The notes under the pieces are model-generated. The model saw only the letters and a program-made list of their open reading frames with translations. It was not told the origin of the DNA and did no database searches. The position numbers were made by a program, and so were the translations under genes. From positions 1-42,506 of the forward strand of contig JAOUEV010000029.1 in assembly GCA_029858565.1 (NCBI GenBank): a DNA stretch of 42,506 nucleotides. The letters run 5' to 3'. The stretch comes from Nitrospirota bacterium. GTDB taxonomy: Bacteria; Nitrospirota; UBA9217. Shown one piece after another: positions 7,999 to 14,919 of the stretch (position 1 is its first letter; the number at the start of each line of letters is the position of its first letter).

Positions 7999-8751
7999 AT
8001 GAGAAAGGTGCTGATCATGCTGAACATGGCGTTAATTCTGCTCCCGGTTCTGCCTGCGTTTGTTCTCGCCGGTGATGTTCCGGTCAAGGAGATACTCCGC
8101 CACGCCGACCGGGCAAGGGGAAACGTGGCTGGCATCATCTGGGATATCATGATCACCTCGAACGAGGAAGGGGAGCGCGAGTCACGGGGCATGACCGTGA
8201 AGGTCAAGGGCAACGATACCCTGGCGCGCTACACCAGTCCGCCGAACTACAGCGATCGCATGGTCCTGATGCGCGACCGGAACATGTGGTTCATCCGGTC
8301 AGGGCTCAAAAAGCCGGTCTCGATCTCCCCGCGCCAGAAGCTCATGGGCGACGCGGCGAACGGGGATATCGCTTCGACGAACTACGCGGAGGATTACCAC
8401 GCGGTGCTCACGGGAGAGGAGGCGGTCAGGGGCGAGGTCTGCCATGTCCTTGACCTCAAGGCAGCGAACAAGAACGTTACCTACGACCGGATCAAGTACT
8501 GGGTCTCGAAGGAGCGGCTGGTGGGCGTGAAAGCCGAGTTCTACACCCTTTCGGGCAAACTGTTCAAGACCGCGGACTTCACCTACAGCAACAGGATCTC
8601 GATCTCCACGGGAGAGGAGATCCCCTTCCTCTCCGAACTGGTCATCCATGACGCGATCCAGAAGGACAAGGTGACCACGCTGACCTATTCGAACATCAAG
8701 GTCCGGGAGCTGCCCGACTCGACGTTCAATTTGAACGTGTTGATGAAGTAA
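7999..8751 (+). CDS. LolA-like outer-membrane lipoprotein-sorting protein
   Basis: Periplasmic protein of 250 residues with a signal peptide (about 1-24, ending FVLAG). The rest fits the LolA-like/DUF4292 type of beta-rich hydrophobic-ligand carriers: motifs such as GNDTLARYTSPPNYSDRMVLMRDRNMW and IKYWVSKERLVGVKAEFYTLSGKL are typical of the 'outer membrane lipoprotein-sorting protein' family. ATG 7999 starts directly at the signal peptide. An in-frame ATG at 7906 lies inside the permease gene. Its position after an ABC ATPase and FtsX-type permease suggests that it accepts the cargo they extract. Confidence 0.85.
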   Translation: MRKVLIMLNMALILLPVLPAFVLAGDVPVKEILRHADRARGNVAGIIWDIMITSNEEGERESRGMTVKVKGNDTLARYTSPPNYSDRMVLMRDRNMWFIRSGLKKPVSISPRQKLMGDAANGDIASTNYAEDYHAVLTGEEAVRGEVCHVLDLKAANKNVTYDRIKYWVSKERLVGVKAEFYTLSGKLFKTADFTYSNRISISTGEEIPFLSELVIHDAIQKDKVTTLTYSNIKVRELPDSTFNLNVLMK

Positions 8752-8850
8752 ATTGCGGATTTCGGATTGCGGAATGGGCAAGGCAGGGACGAGAGACGAG
8801 TGACGAGAGATTAGTGACGAGCGACAAGAGATGAGTGATGAGAGGCAAAG
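8752..8850. repeat. purine-rich degenerate tandem spacer repeat
   Basis: A GCGGAT/GCGGAAT run is followed by about eight imperfect GACGAG/GTGACGAGA units up to the next gene. It is low-complexity, nearly all purine on the plus strand and non-coding as far as can be seen. Confidence 0.6.
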
Positions 8851-8851
8851 G

Positions 8852-10171
8852 ATGAGAGAACCGCTGCAAAACGCTTTTCGTAGTTTGCTCATGGTCTGCT
8901 GCCTGCTGTCGCTGTCAACAGGTCAGGTCGTGGCTGGAGATTCGCCGCCCGATAAGGCAGGCGACCGGTGGCTCACCACGAATGTCAGGGCGCTTCTGTA
9001 CGGCGGGATGCAGGATCCGGCGGATTCGTCCCAGAATCCGGATAACGCGCTTCTTCGCATACCGCGATATGATGCGACGGCCGCGTTCCGTCCGGACTTT
9101 CTTGCCGAAACATCATGGGTGAACGGGGTGTTCAAGCCGCGCGTGACCGCGACGGAAACCTGGCGGCGCGACGGCGCTCCCGCGGGGACCCGTGACCGCG
9201 AGGCGCGGCTCTTTGTGAACGAGTGGGTGGTCCAGCCGAGAGTGCATGACAAGCTGGTGCTCTCCTTTGGCAAGGAGAAGCTGCTCTGGGGCCCGTCGTT
9301 CCTGGTCAGTCCGTCGAACCTGCTGTTCCGGGACAGGGAAAAGGCGAATCCCAAGGCCGAGGTCGAGGGAAAGTATCTCGGCCGGCTGGTCTGGATGCCG
9401 AATCCGGCGGTCACGATCAGCGGAATCAGCGAGACGCAGAAACAGGAGAACCTGCTGCAGGAGCAGGAGAAACCCTTCCGGGTCCTCAAGTTTGATGTAA
9501 TGGGCGGAAATTACTCTGTCACGGCAATCGGCTATCTTCGCCAGGATGACCGGTTCCGGGTGGGAAGCTTTGGTCAGTGGACCGCGTCGGACGCACTGCT
9601 TCTTTATTACGATGGGATCGTGACCAGGGGCACGGACGCGTTCTACCCGGTGCAGGACCCGGCTCAGCCGCTGGGCGGGGATTTCCTGAAGCTGTACGAC
9701 CACTCAGCCCGGCTGTTCACCACGGTCACTGCCGGCGGGAGCTGCACTTTTCTGTCCGGCGAGACCGTCAGCATGGAGTTCCTGTATAACGGCGCGGGCT
9801 ACGGCGATGCCGATGCAGCGGCGTTCTATCAACTTCGCGGGACCGCGTCGGATCATTTCTTTGACAGCAGTGCTATCGCCGGCCTGTCCCAACGAACACT
9901 CGGCCAGGCGCTCGCCGCGGGCAGCCCCTTCCTGCGAAGGCGCTATCTCATGGCTCAGGTCAACAGCGGGGAGATTCGGAACTCGCTCACCGTGCTTCTG
10001 CGCTATGTCCGGGGCCTGGAGGAACGGAACGGACAGGCGTCGTCGATCCTCGAATGGACGCTTTCGGAGCGGCTCCAGCTGTTCAACATCACGACGGTGG
10101 CGGCGGGGCAGGGCGAGTTCCGGGCGCTCGTCGACCGGAGCTCGGTCCTCGGTCTTGAAGCGCATTGGTAG
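8852..10171 (+). CDS. probable outer-membrane beta-barrel protein
   Basis: Protein of 439 residues with a signal peptide (about 1-26, ending VVAG), then alternating hydrophobic/polar strands rich in aromatic residues. It ends in ...GLEAHW, with a terminal aromatic residue as in outer-membrane barrels. No family was recognised with certainty. It resembles uncharacterised porin-like proteins encoded beside LolCDE-like ABC systems. The start could also be ATG 8831, but 8852 places the basic and hydrophobic signal sequence at the N-terminus. As the last gene of the ABC/permease/LolA-like set, it may be the outer-membrane partner or the cargo. Confidence 0.7.
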   Translation: MREPLQNAFRSLLMVCCLLSLSTGQVVAGDSPPDKAGDRWLTTNVRALLYGGMQDPADSSQNPDNALLRIPRYDATAAFRPDFLAETSWVNGVFKPRVTATETWRRDGAPAGTRDREARLFVNEWVVQPRVHDKLVLSFGKEKLLWGPSFLVSPSNLLFRDREKANPKAEVEGKYLGRLVWMPNPAVTISGISETQKQENLLQEQEKPFRVLKFDVMGGNYSVTAIGYLRQDDRFRVGSFGQWTASDALLLYYDGIVTRGTDAFYPVQDPAQPLGGDFLKLYDHSARLFTTVTAGGSCTFLSGETVSMEFLYNGAGYGDADAAAFYQLRGTASDHFFDSSAIAGLSQRTLGQALAAGSPFLRRRYLMAQVNSGEIRNSLTVLLRYVRGLEERNGQASSILEWTLSERLQLFNITTVAAGQGEFRALVDRSSVLGLEAHW

Positions 10172-10238
10172 TCCGTCTTTCCTGCAGCAGGTTCCCGGCA
10201 GATACTGCTGCGTCCGCCAAAATGCCGCCAAAATATTC

Positions 10239-10267
10239 TTGACGCCATCCCCGGAATCTGCCATAGT
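10239..10267 (+). promoter_or_regulatory. predicted sigma70-type promoter for the orphan histidine kinase
   Basis: TTGACG (10239-10244), a 17-bp spacer and CATAGT (10262-10267). The predicted start is about 35 bases before the ATG at 10309, which has a GGGAGAAG ribosome binding site. Confidence 0.6.
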
Positions 10268-10308
10268 AGGCCACTTACCCTTTCGTCGCAGAAGGGAGAA
10301 GTCCTGCC

Positions 10309-11574
10309 ATGCTGGAAACATACACACAAAAGCTCCGTCTTCGTTTTCCCGGGGAACTGGAGGAACGGTTCCGCGAGGATTACTACGAGAAGTCGCTGAA
10401 CTCGCTCCGGGTCAGCCTGGTGCTCGGCGCGGTCATCTACGGCCTCTTTGGCGTTCTGGATACCTGGATCTTTCCGGATACGCGGGAAACGGTCTGGATC
10501 ATCCGGTACGGCGTCGCCTGCCCGGCCATTGCAGCCTGCTTCCTGTTCACCTACACCCGTGCGTTCAAGAGCCTCATGCAGCCGGTCATATTTGCGACCG
10601 TGTTGATCGGAGGCGGCTGCGTCATCGCCATGATGATCGTGGTGGGGTCGCCGATCAATTATTTCCACAACGCCGGTCTGCTGCTGGTGCTGATGTATGT
10701 TTTCACCTTCAGCAAGCTGCGCTTCCTGTACACGGCCATTGCCTCGTGGCTGATCGTGCTGCTCTACGAGGCCGCGGCGCTCCTGGTCATGCACACGCCG
10801 GCAGCGGCGCTCCTGAACGACAATTACCTGTTCATTTCCGCGAACCTCATCGGCATGTTCTCCCACTTTCACCGGGAACGGTACATGCGGCGGGATTTTC
10901 TGCATAACCGCACGATCCGGGAGATGGAGGAGAAGCGGCATATCCTGGAGCGGGAAAAGATCCTTCGGGACCTGCACGACGGCCTCGGCGGCATAACGAC
11001 CAACATCTGCCTGCTTGCCGAGATCGGGAAGAACGCGGCGCAGGAAGAGGACGTCAAAAGAATGCTCGAGACGATCTCGGATCTGTCGCGGGAAGGTCTC
11101 GCGGAGATCAAGGGCTTCATGCAGAGCCTGGACGCGCGGGAGATCACCTGGCCCGCCCTTGTGCCCGAGCTGCGGGTGAGCGGCCGGAACGTGGTGGAGT
11201 CGCACGGCATCGCGTTCACCATGAACGCGAAGATCGACGGCGCGCACGGCCAGCCTCCCAGCCTGCTCTGGCTGAACGTGCACCGGGTGTACAAGGAAGC
11301 GCTGACCAATGTGGTGAAGCATTCCCGGGGAAAGAACGTGGAGGTCGATCTGGTCGTGGACCGGCACAGGTTCCTGTTGTCGGTGCGCGACGACGGCAAC
11401 GGGGTCCCCGCGGATAGTACGGGCGGCAGGGGGCTGTCGAACATGCGGAAGCGGGCCGATGAGATCGGCGGGGCTGTGACGATCAGGTCTGATAATGGCA
11501 CGGTGGTGCGGCTGGAAGTCCCGCTGCGCGACCGCCCGGGAACGAGCGTGCCGGGGACCGCGGCAACCGCCTGA
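10309..11574 (+). CDS. orphan sensor histidine kinase, HisKA_3 (NarL/DesK-partner type)
   Basis: Membrane kinase of 421 residues. About six hydrophobic segments (residues 35-190) are followed by a coiled region and a HisKA_3 dimerisation domain with phospho-accepting His223 in LRDLHDGLGGI. The C-terminal ATPase domain has YKEALTNVVKHSRG, DDGNGV and GGRGLSNMRKRADEIGG. Partners of this kinase type are NarL/FixJ-like regulators, none of which lies within the window, so its output must be encoded elsewhere. The sensor region has almost no periplasmic loops, suggesting that it senses membrane state. It is convergent with the lipoprotein gene at 11599-12210. Confidence 0.92.
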   Translation: MLETYTQKLRLRFPGELEERFREDYYEKSLNSLRVSLVLGAVIYGLFGVLDTWIFPDTRETVWIIRYGVACPAIAACFLFTYTRAFKSLMQPVIFATVLIGGGCVIAMMIVVGSPINYFHNAGLLLVLMYVFTFSKLRFLYTAIASWLIVLLYEAAALLVMHTPAAALLNDNYLFISANLIGMFSHFHRERYMRRDFLHNRTIREMEEKRHILEREKILRDLHDGLGGITTNICLLAEIGKNAAQEEDVKRMLETISDLSREGLAEIKGFMQSLDAREITWPALVPELRVSGRNVVESHGIAFTMNAKIDGAHGQPPSLLWLNVHRVYKEALTNVVKHSRGKNVEVDLVVDRHRFLLSVRDDGNGVPADSTGGRGLSNMRKRADEIGGAVTIRSDNGTVVRLEVPLRDRPGTSVPGTAATA

Positions 11575-11598
11575 GGCCGTCCGGTCAACGCCTTGGGA

Positions 11599-12210
11599 TC
11601 ACTTGATCATCCTGTCCCCGGCAAGCTGCGAGACGATCGCGGCAGCGAACGGAGCGATCTGCTTGAAAGGGTCGTTCTGGTATTTTGTCCTGGACAGGAC
11701 CGACCATACCGGCTTGTCCGATCCCACCCGATAGAGCATCGTTCTCATGACCGCGGTCGTGAACTCGTAGGAGACCTCGGGCGTTATCGTGTCGGGCGTC
11801 GCGGCGCGGGCGTTTTCCCAGGTCTCGTCGAAATCCGGCTGAGCGCCGTACAGGCGTTCCGGCGTGTGGGTATCTCCGCTCTCCCTTCCCAGGAACCGCA
11901 GCACGAGAACGCCATCGCATCCCAGTTCCGTCACTTTGGCAGAAACTTCATCGCGCGTCGGCAGCGCTTCCCCGGGGAACACCGAAGTGCTCGCTGTTGC
12001 CCTGAGGCCGCGCGACCGCAGTTCCTTTGCAAGCGCTTCCTCCATCAGGCCCCTGGGCCCGCGGTTCTTCAGCGTCCCGATCACGAATAGGCTCGCGGCC
12101 GGGCCCTTGTCATAGCCCGCGTCCTTCCACCGGTCCATGACCTTTGTGGAAGAACAGGCTTGCAGAATGAGGATCATTGTCAGGACCGGGAACAGCTGCT
12201 TCGTTCTCAT
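11599..12210 (-). CDS. lipoprotein of unknown function
   Basis: Lipoprotein of 203 residues. The start is the ATG at 12210 after an AGGAGG site, followed by a signal peptide with lipobox LQAC (Cys18). The mature part begins SSTKVMDRWKD and has an alpha/beta pattern (LFVIGTLKNRGPRGLMEEALAKEL, then CDGVLVLRFLGRE) like DUF4136/GNA-type lipoproteins that assemble beneath the outer membrane. I did not recognise a defined family. The gene can be read upstream to 12438, but that extension has no signal sequence and would overlap the divergent promoter. It stands alone, convergent with a histidine kinase gene. Confidence 0.8.
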   Translation of the reverse strand: MRTKQLFPVLTMILILQACSSTKVMDRWKDAGYDKGPAASLFVIGTLKNRGPRGLMEEALAKELRSRGLRATASTSVFPGEALPTRDEVSAKVTELGCDGVLVLRFLGRESGDTHTPERLYGAQPDFDETWENARAATPDTITPEVSYEFTTAVMRTMLYRVGSDKPVWSVLSRTKYQNDPFKQIAPFAAAIVSQLAGDRMIK

Positions 12211-12318
12211 GGGGGGCCTCCTGGGGCGGACCGGATACCGGGAGACCGTTGTCCGCACCTGTTGAAAGTATAGCCAAGAAAGCGCCTGGCTGACGGGCGA
12301 TCTTTGGATACTTTTCGT

Positions 12319-12347
12319 TTGATTTTGGCCTACGCCGATGCTAATAT
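12319..12347 (+). promoter_or_regulatory. predicted sigma70-type promoter for the PBP1A-ileS-lspA-lgt run
   Basis: TTGATT (12319-12324), a 17-bp spacer and TAATAT (12342-12347), leaving a leader of about 93 bases before ATG 12447. The leader shows no T-box or other recognised riboregulator. Confidence 0.6.
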
Positions 12348-12446
12348 ACGTTCTGCTTTTCTGGAAAAAGCGCTTGTGAAACAAGGCACTTAGGCCCTCC
12401 TCACCAGCCCGATAAAAACACGAAAACCGAGGCATCAAAGACGTCT

Positions 12447-14918
12447 ATGAAACAGAGAATCATTGAGCTTGCCCGCATCTTTGGCACCACCATCGCCGCG
12501 TTCTGGCGCGACCGAGCGCTTCCCTGGCTCAAGTCCATGACCTTTCAGAAGGCGCTGGCCCTTGCGCTTATCGCGTTCCTGTCCGGCGTTCTGCTGGTCT
12601 CGCTGCTCTTCCTGGTGCTGTCCATCAACCTGCCGACCGTTGAGTCGCTCAAGGACTACAAGCCGTCGCCGGGCACGACGATCTATGCCGAGGACGGCCG
12701 CGTTCTGGGACAGGTACGGATCGAGAAGGGCGTTTACGTGCCGCTGGCGAAGATCCCGAAGCACATGATCAACGCGCTGCTCGCGACCGAGGACCCGCGG
12801 TTCTACCAGCATCACGGGTTGGACTACCGGGGCATCATGCGCGCGGCGCTCAAGAACATCATCCGTTTCCGCGTGAGCCAGGGCGGCAGCACGATCACCC
12901 AGCAGCTGACCAAGGTGGTGTTCCTGTCCCCGGAGCGCACATTGACGCGCAAGATCCGCGAGGTGATCCTGGCCCGGCGCCTGGAGCGGGAGATCTCCAA
13001 GGACGAGATCCTGGAGCTCTATCTCAACAAGGTCTATTTCGGTCACGGAGCCTACGGTGTGCAGATGGCCTCAAAGACCTACTTCGGCAAGAACTGCTGG
13101 GAGCTGAACCAGGCCGAGACCGCGCTCCTGGCCGGGCTGCCGCAGTCTCCCATGGGCTACTCGCCCTACGGCGATATCGACCTGACCAAGCTCCGGCAGC
13201 GGCATGTGCTCAAGCGCATGGTGGACGAGGGATTCCTGAACGAACAGCAGGCCGACCAGATCTTCAACCAGCCGCTGGCGCTCGAGAACCTGCGGACCGC
13301 CGAGGACGTGGCGCCCCACGTGGTGGACCACATCCGGAAATACATCCTCGCGAAATACGGGGAGGAGAAGCTCTTTCAGGGCGGGATGAAGGTATACACG
13401 TCCATTGATTTCGAGCTTCAGCGCGCCGCGATGAATTCCCTCAAGGACGGCCTGCGGGCGCTGGACAAACGTCAGGGATTCCGCGGCAGGATCGGGCATA
13501 AGGACGTGAAGCCCAAGGAGCTGGAGCCCGGGATGCTGCGTGTGCTGGTCAAGCCCGGCGAGGTGTTCAATGCCCATGTGCTGTCCGTGGGCGAGCACTA
13601 CCTCGCGGTCAAGGGCCGGGGCATGATGGGATATGTCATGAAGGACGACATGGCCTGGGCCCTGCTCAAGCCCAAGAAGAACAAGGACGCTCCCGACGAG
13701 TTCAAGCTCCCGTCGGAGATCGCGGAGGCCGGGGACATCATCAAGGTCCGGTTGAAGGACTTTGACAGGAAGAAGCAGATCGCATCGTTCAGCCTGGAGC
13801 AGACCCCGCTGGTCGAGGGCGCTGTGGTGACGCTCGAGCCCTATACCGGCTATGTCCGCGCCATGGTCGGCGGCTACGATTTCGTTGAGGGCGGGTTCAA
13901 CCATGCCACGGACGCCAAGCGCCAGCCCGGTTCGTCGTTCAAACCCTTCATCTACGGCGCAGCGCTGGAGATGAAGGACAAGGACCAGTACAAGTACACG
14001 CCGGCCACGATCCTTTACGACCTGCCGGTGATCCATGAGAAGACCGAACAGGACCAGAAAGGGTGGAAGCCCGAGAACTACGACGAGCGGTTCCTGGGGC
14101 CCATGCGCATGCGCACGGCGCTGGCGCTGTCCCGGAATGCCGTGACCGTGCGGCTGCTTGAGGACATCGGACTCAGCCGGGCCGTCGATTTCGCGCGCAA
14201 AGCGGGGATCACCAGCCCGATCAACGAGGACTATACCTCAGCGCTCGGGTCGTCGGCCGTGACGCCCATCGAGCTGACGTCCGCCTACGCCACCTTCGCG
14301 TCCCAGGGGATCCGCGCGGAACCGATCCTGATCAAGAGCATCGTGGACGCCAAGGGTGCTGTCCTGGAGGGGTATGATCCCAATCCCCAGCCCGCGCTGG
14401 ACCCGGTGACGGCCTACCTGGTGACAAGCCTGCTCAAGAGCGTGGTGGACGAGGGAACGGGCCGCGGGGCCAAGTGGCTGAACAAACCGCTGGCAGGCAA
14501 GACCGGCACCACGAACAATTACGTGGACGCCTGGTTCGTGGGATACAGCCCCAGCGTAGTGACCGGCGTCTGGGTGGGCTATGACAACGCTGCCGCGTCG
14601 CTCGGGGACCGGGAGACCGGCGCGCGCTCGGCGCTTCCCATATGGAACGGCGTGATGGCAAAGGCGCTGGCGGACAAGCCTGAAGAGGATTTTATCGCGC
14701 CCGACGACATGGTGTTCACGAAGATCGATCCCGAGTCCGGACTGCTTGCCCAGGAGGGCGCGGCCGATGCGGTCCAGGACGTTTTCCGCAAAGGCACGGA
14801 ACCGACCCAGGTCGCCAAGGCCAAGGGCGGCCCCAAGGCCGGCCAGTTCTACATGCTCGACCAGGGCGAAGGGGATTTTTCTCTGGTCAAGAAGAAAGCG
14901 ATGGAAGCGGAAGACTAA
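12447..14918 (+). CDS. mrcA: penicillin-binding protein 1A, bifunctional glycosyltransferase/transpeptidase
   Basis: Class A PBP of 823 residues that polymerises and cross-links peptidoglycan. A cytoplasmic N-terminus and one membrane anchor (about 32-60) precede a GT51 domain with catalytic Glu115 (EDPRFYQHHG) and GGSTITQQL (about 146-154). An OB-like insert near residues 345-450 (VKPGEVFNAHVLSV...) is as in PBP1A proteins. The transpeptidase domain has the nucleophile Ser496 in S-S-F-K, SRN (about 561) and KTGTT (about 685). All catalytic motifs are intact. It is first in a run of co-directional genes, and its stop lies one base before the ileS start, so the two are probably cotranslated. 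Confidence 0.96.
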   Translation: MKQRIIELARIFGTTIAAFWRDRALPWLKSMTFQKALALALIAFLSGVLLVSLLFLVLSINLPTVESLKDYKPSPGTTIYAEDGRVLGQVRIEKGVYVPLAKIPKHMINALLATEDPRFYQHHGLDYRGIMRAALKNIIRFRVSQGGSTITQQLTKVVFLSPERTLTRKIREVILARRLEREISKDEILELYLNKVYFGHGAYGVQMASKTYFGKNCWELNQAETALLAGLPQSPMGYSPYGDIDLTKLRQRHVLKRMVDEGFLNEQQADQIFNQPLALENLRTAEDVAPHVVDHIRKYILAKYGEEKLFQGGMKVYTSIDFELQRAAMNSLKDGLRALDKRQGFRGRIGHKDVKPKELEPGMLRVLVKPGEVFNAHVLSVGEHYLAVKGRGMMGYVMKDDMAWALLKPKKNKDAPDEFKLPSEIAEAGDIIKVRLKDFDRKKQIASFSLEQTPLVEGAVVTLEPYTGYVRAMVGGYDFVEGGFNHATDAKRQPGSSFKPFIYGAALEMKDKDQYKYTPATILYDLPVIHEKTEQDQKGWKPENYDERFLGPMRMRTALALSRNAVTVRLLEDIGLSRAVDFARKAGITSPINEDYTSALGSSAVTPIELTSAYATFASQGIRAEPILIKSIVDAKGAVLEGYDPNPQPALDPVTAYLVTSLLKSVVDEGTGRGAKWLNKPLAGKTGTTNNYVDAWFVGYSPSVVTGVWVGYDNAAASLGDRETGARSALPIWNGVMAKALADKPEEDFIAPDDMVFTKIDPESGLLAQEGAADAVQDVFRKGTEPTQVAKAKGGPKAGQFYMLDQGEGDFSLVKKKAMEAED

Positions 14919-14919
14919 A

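Noticed and set aside
10003-11367. 454-codon minus-strand open frame opposite the histidine kinase
   Set aside because: It is low-complexity, His/Arg-rich and lacks any motif, while the plus-strand kinase has all catalytic boxes.
12348-12446. T-box or other riboswitch in the leader before PBP1A/ileS
   Set aside because: No T-box core, antiterminator or terminator pair was seen in the 93-base leader.
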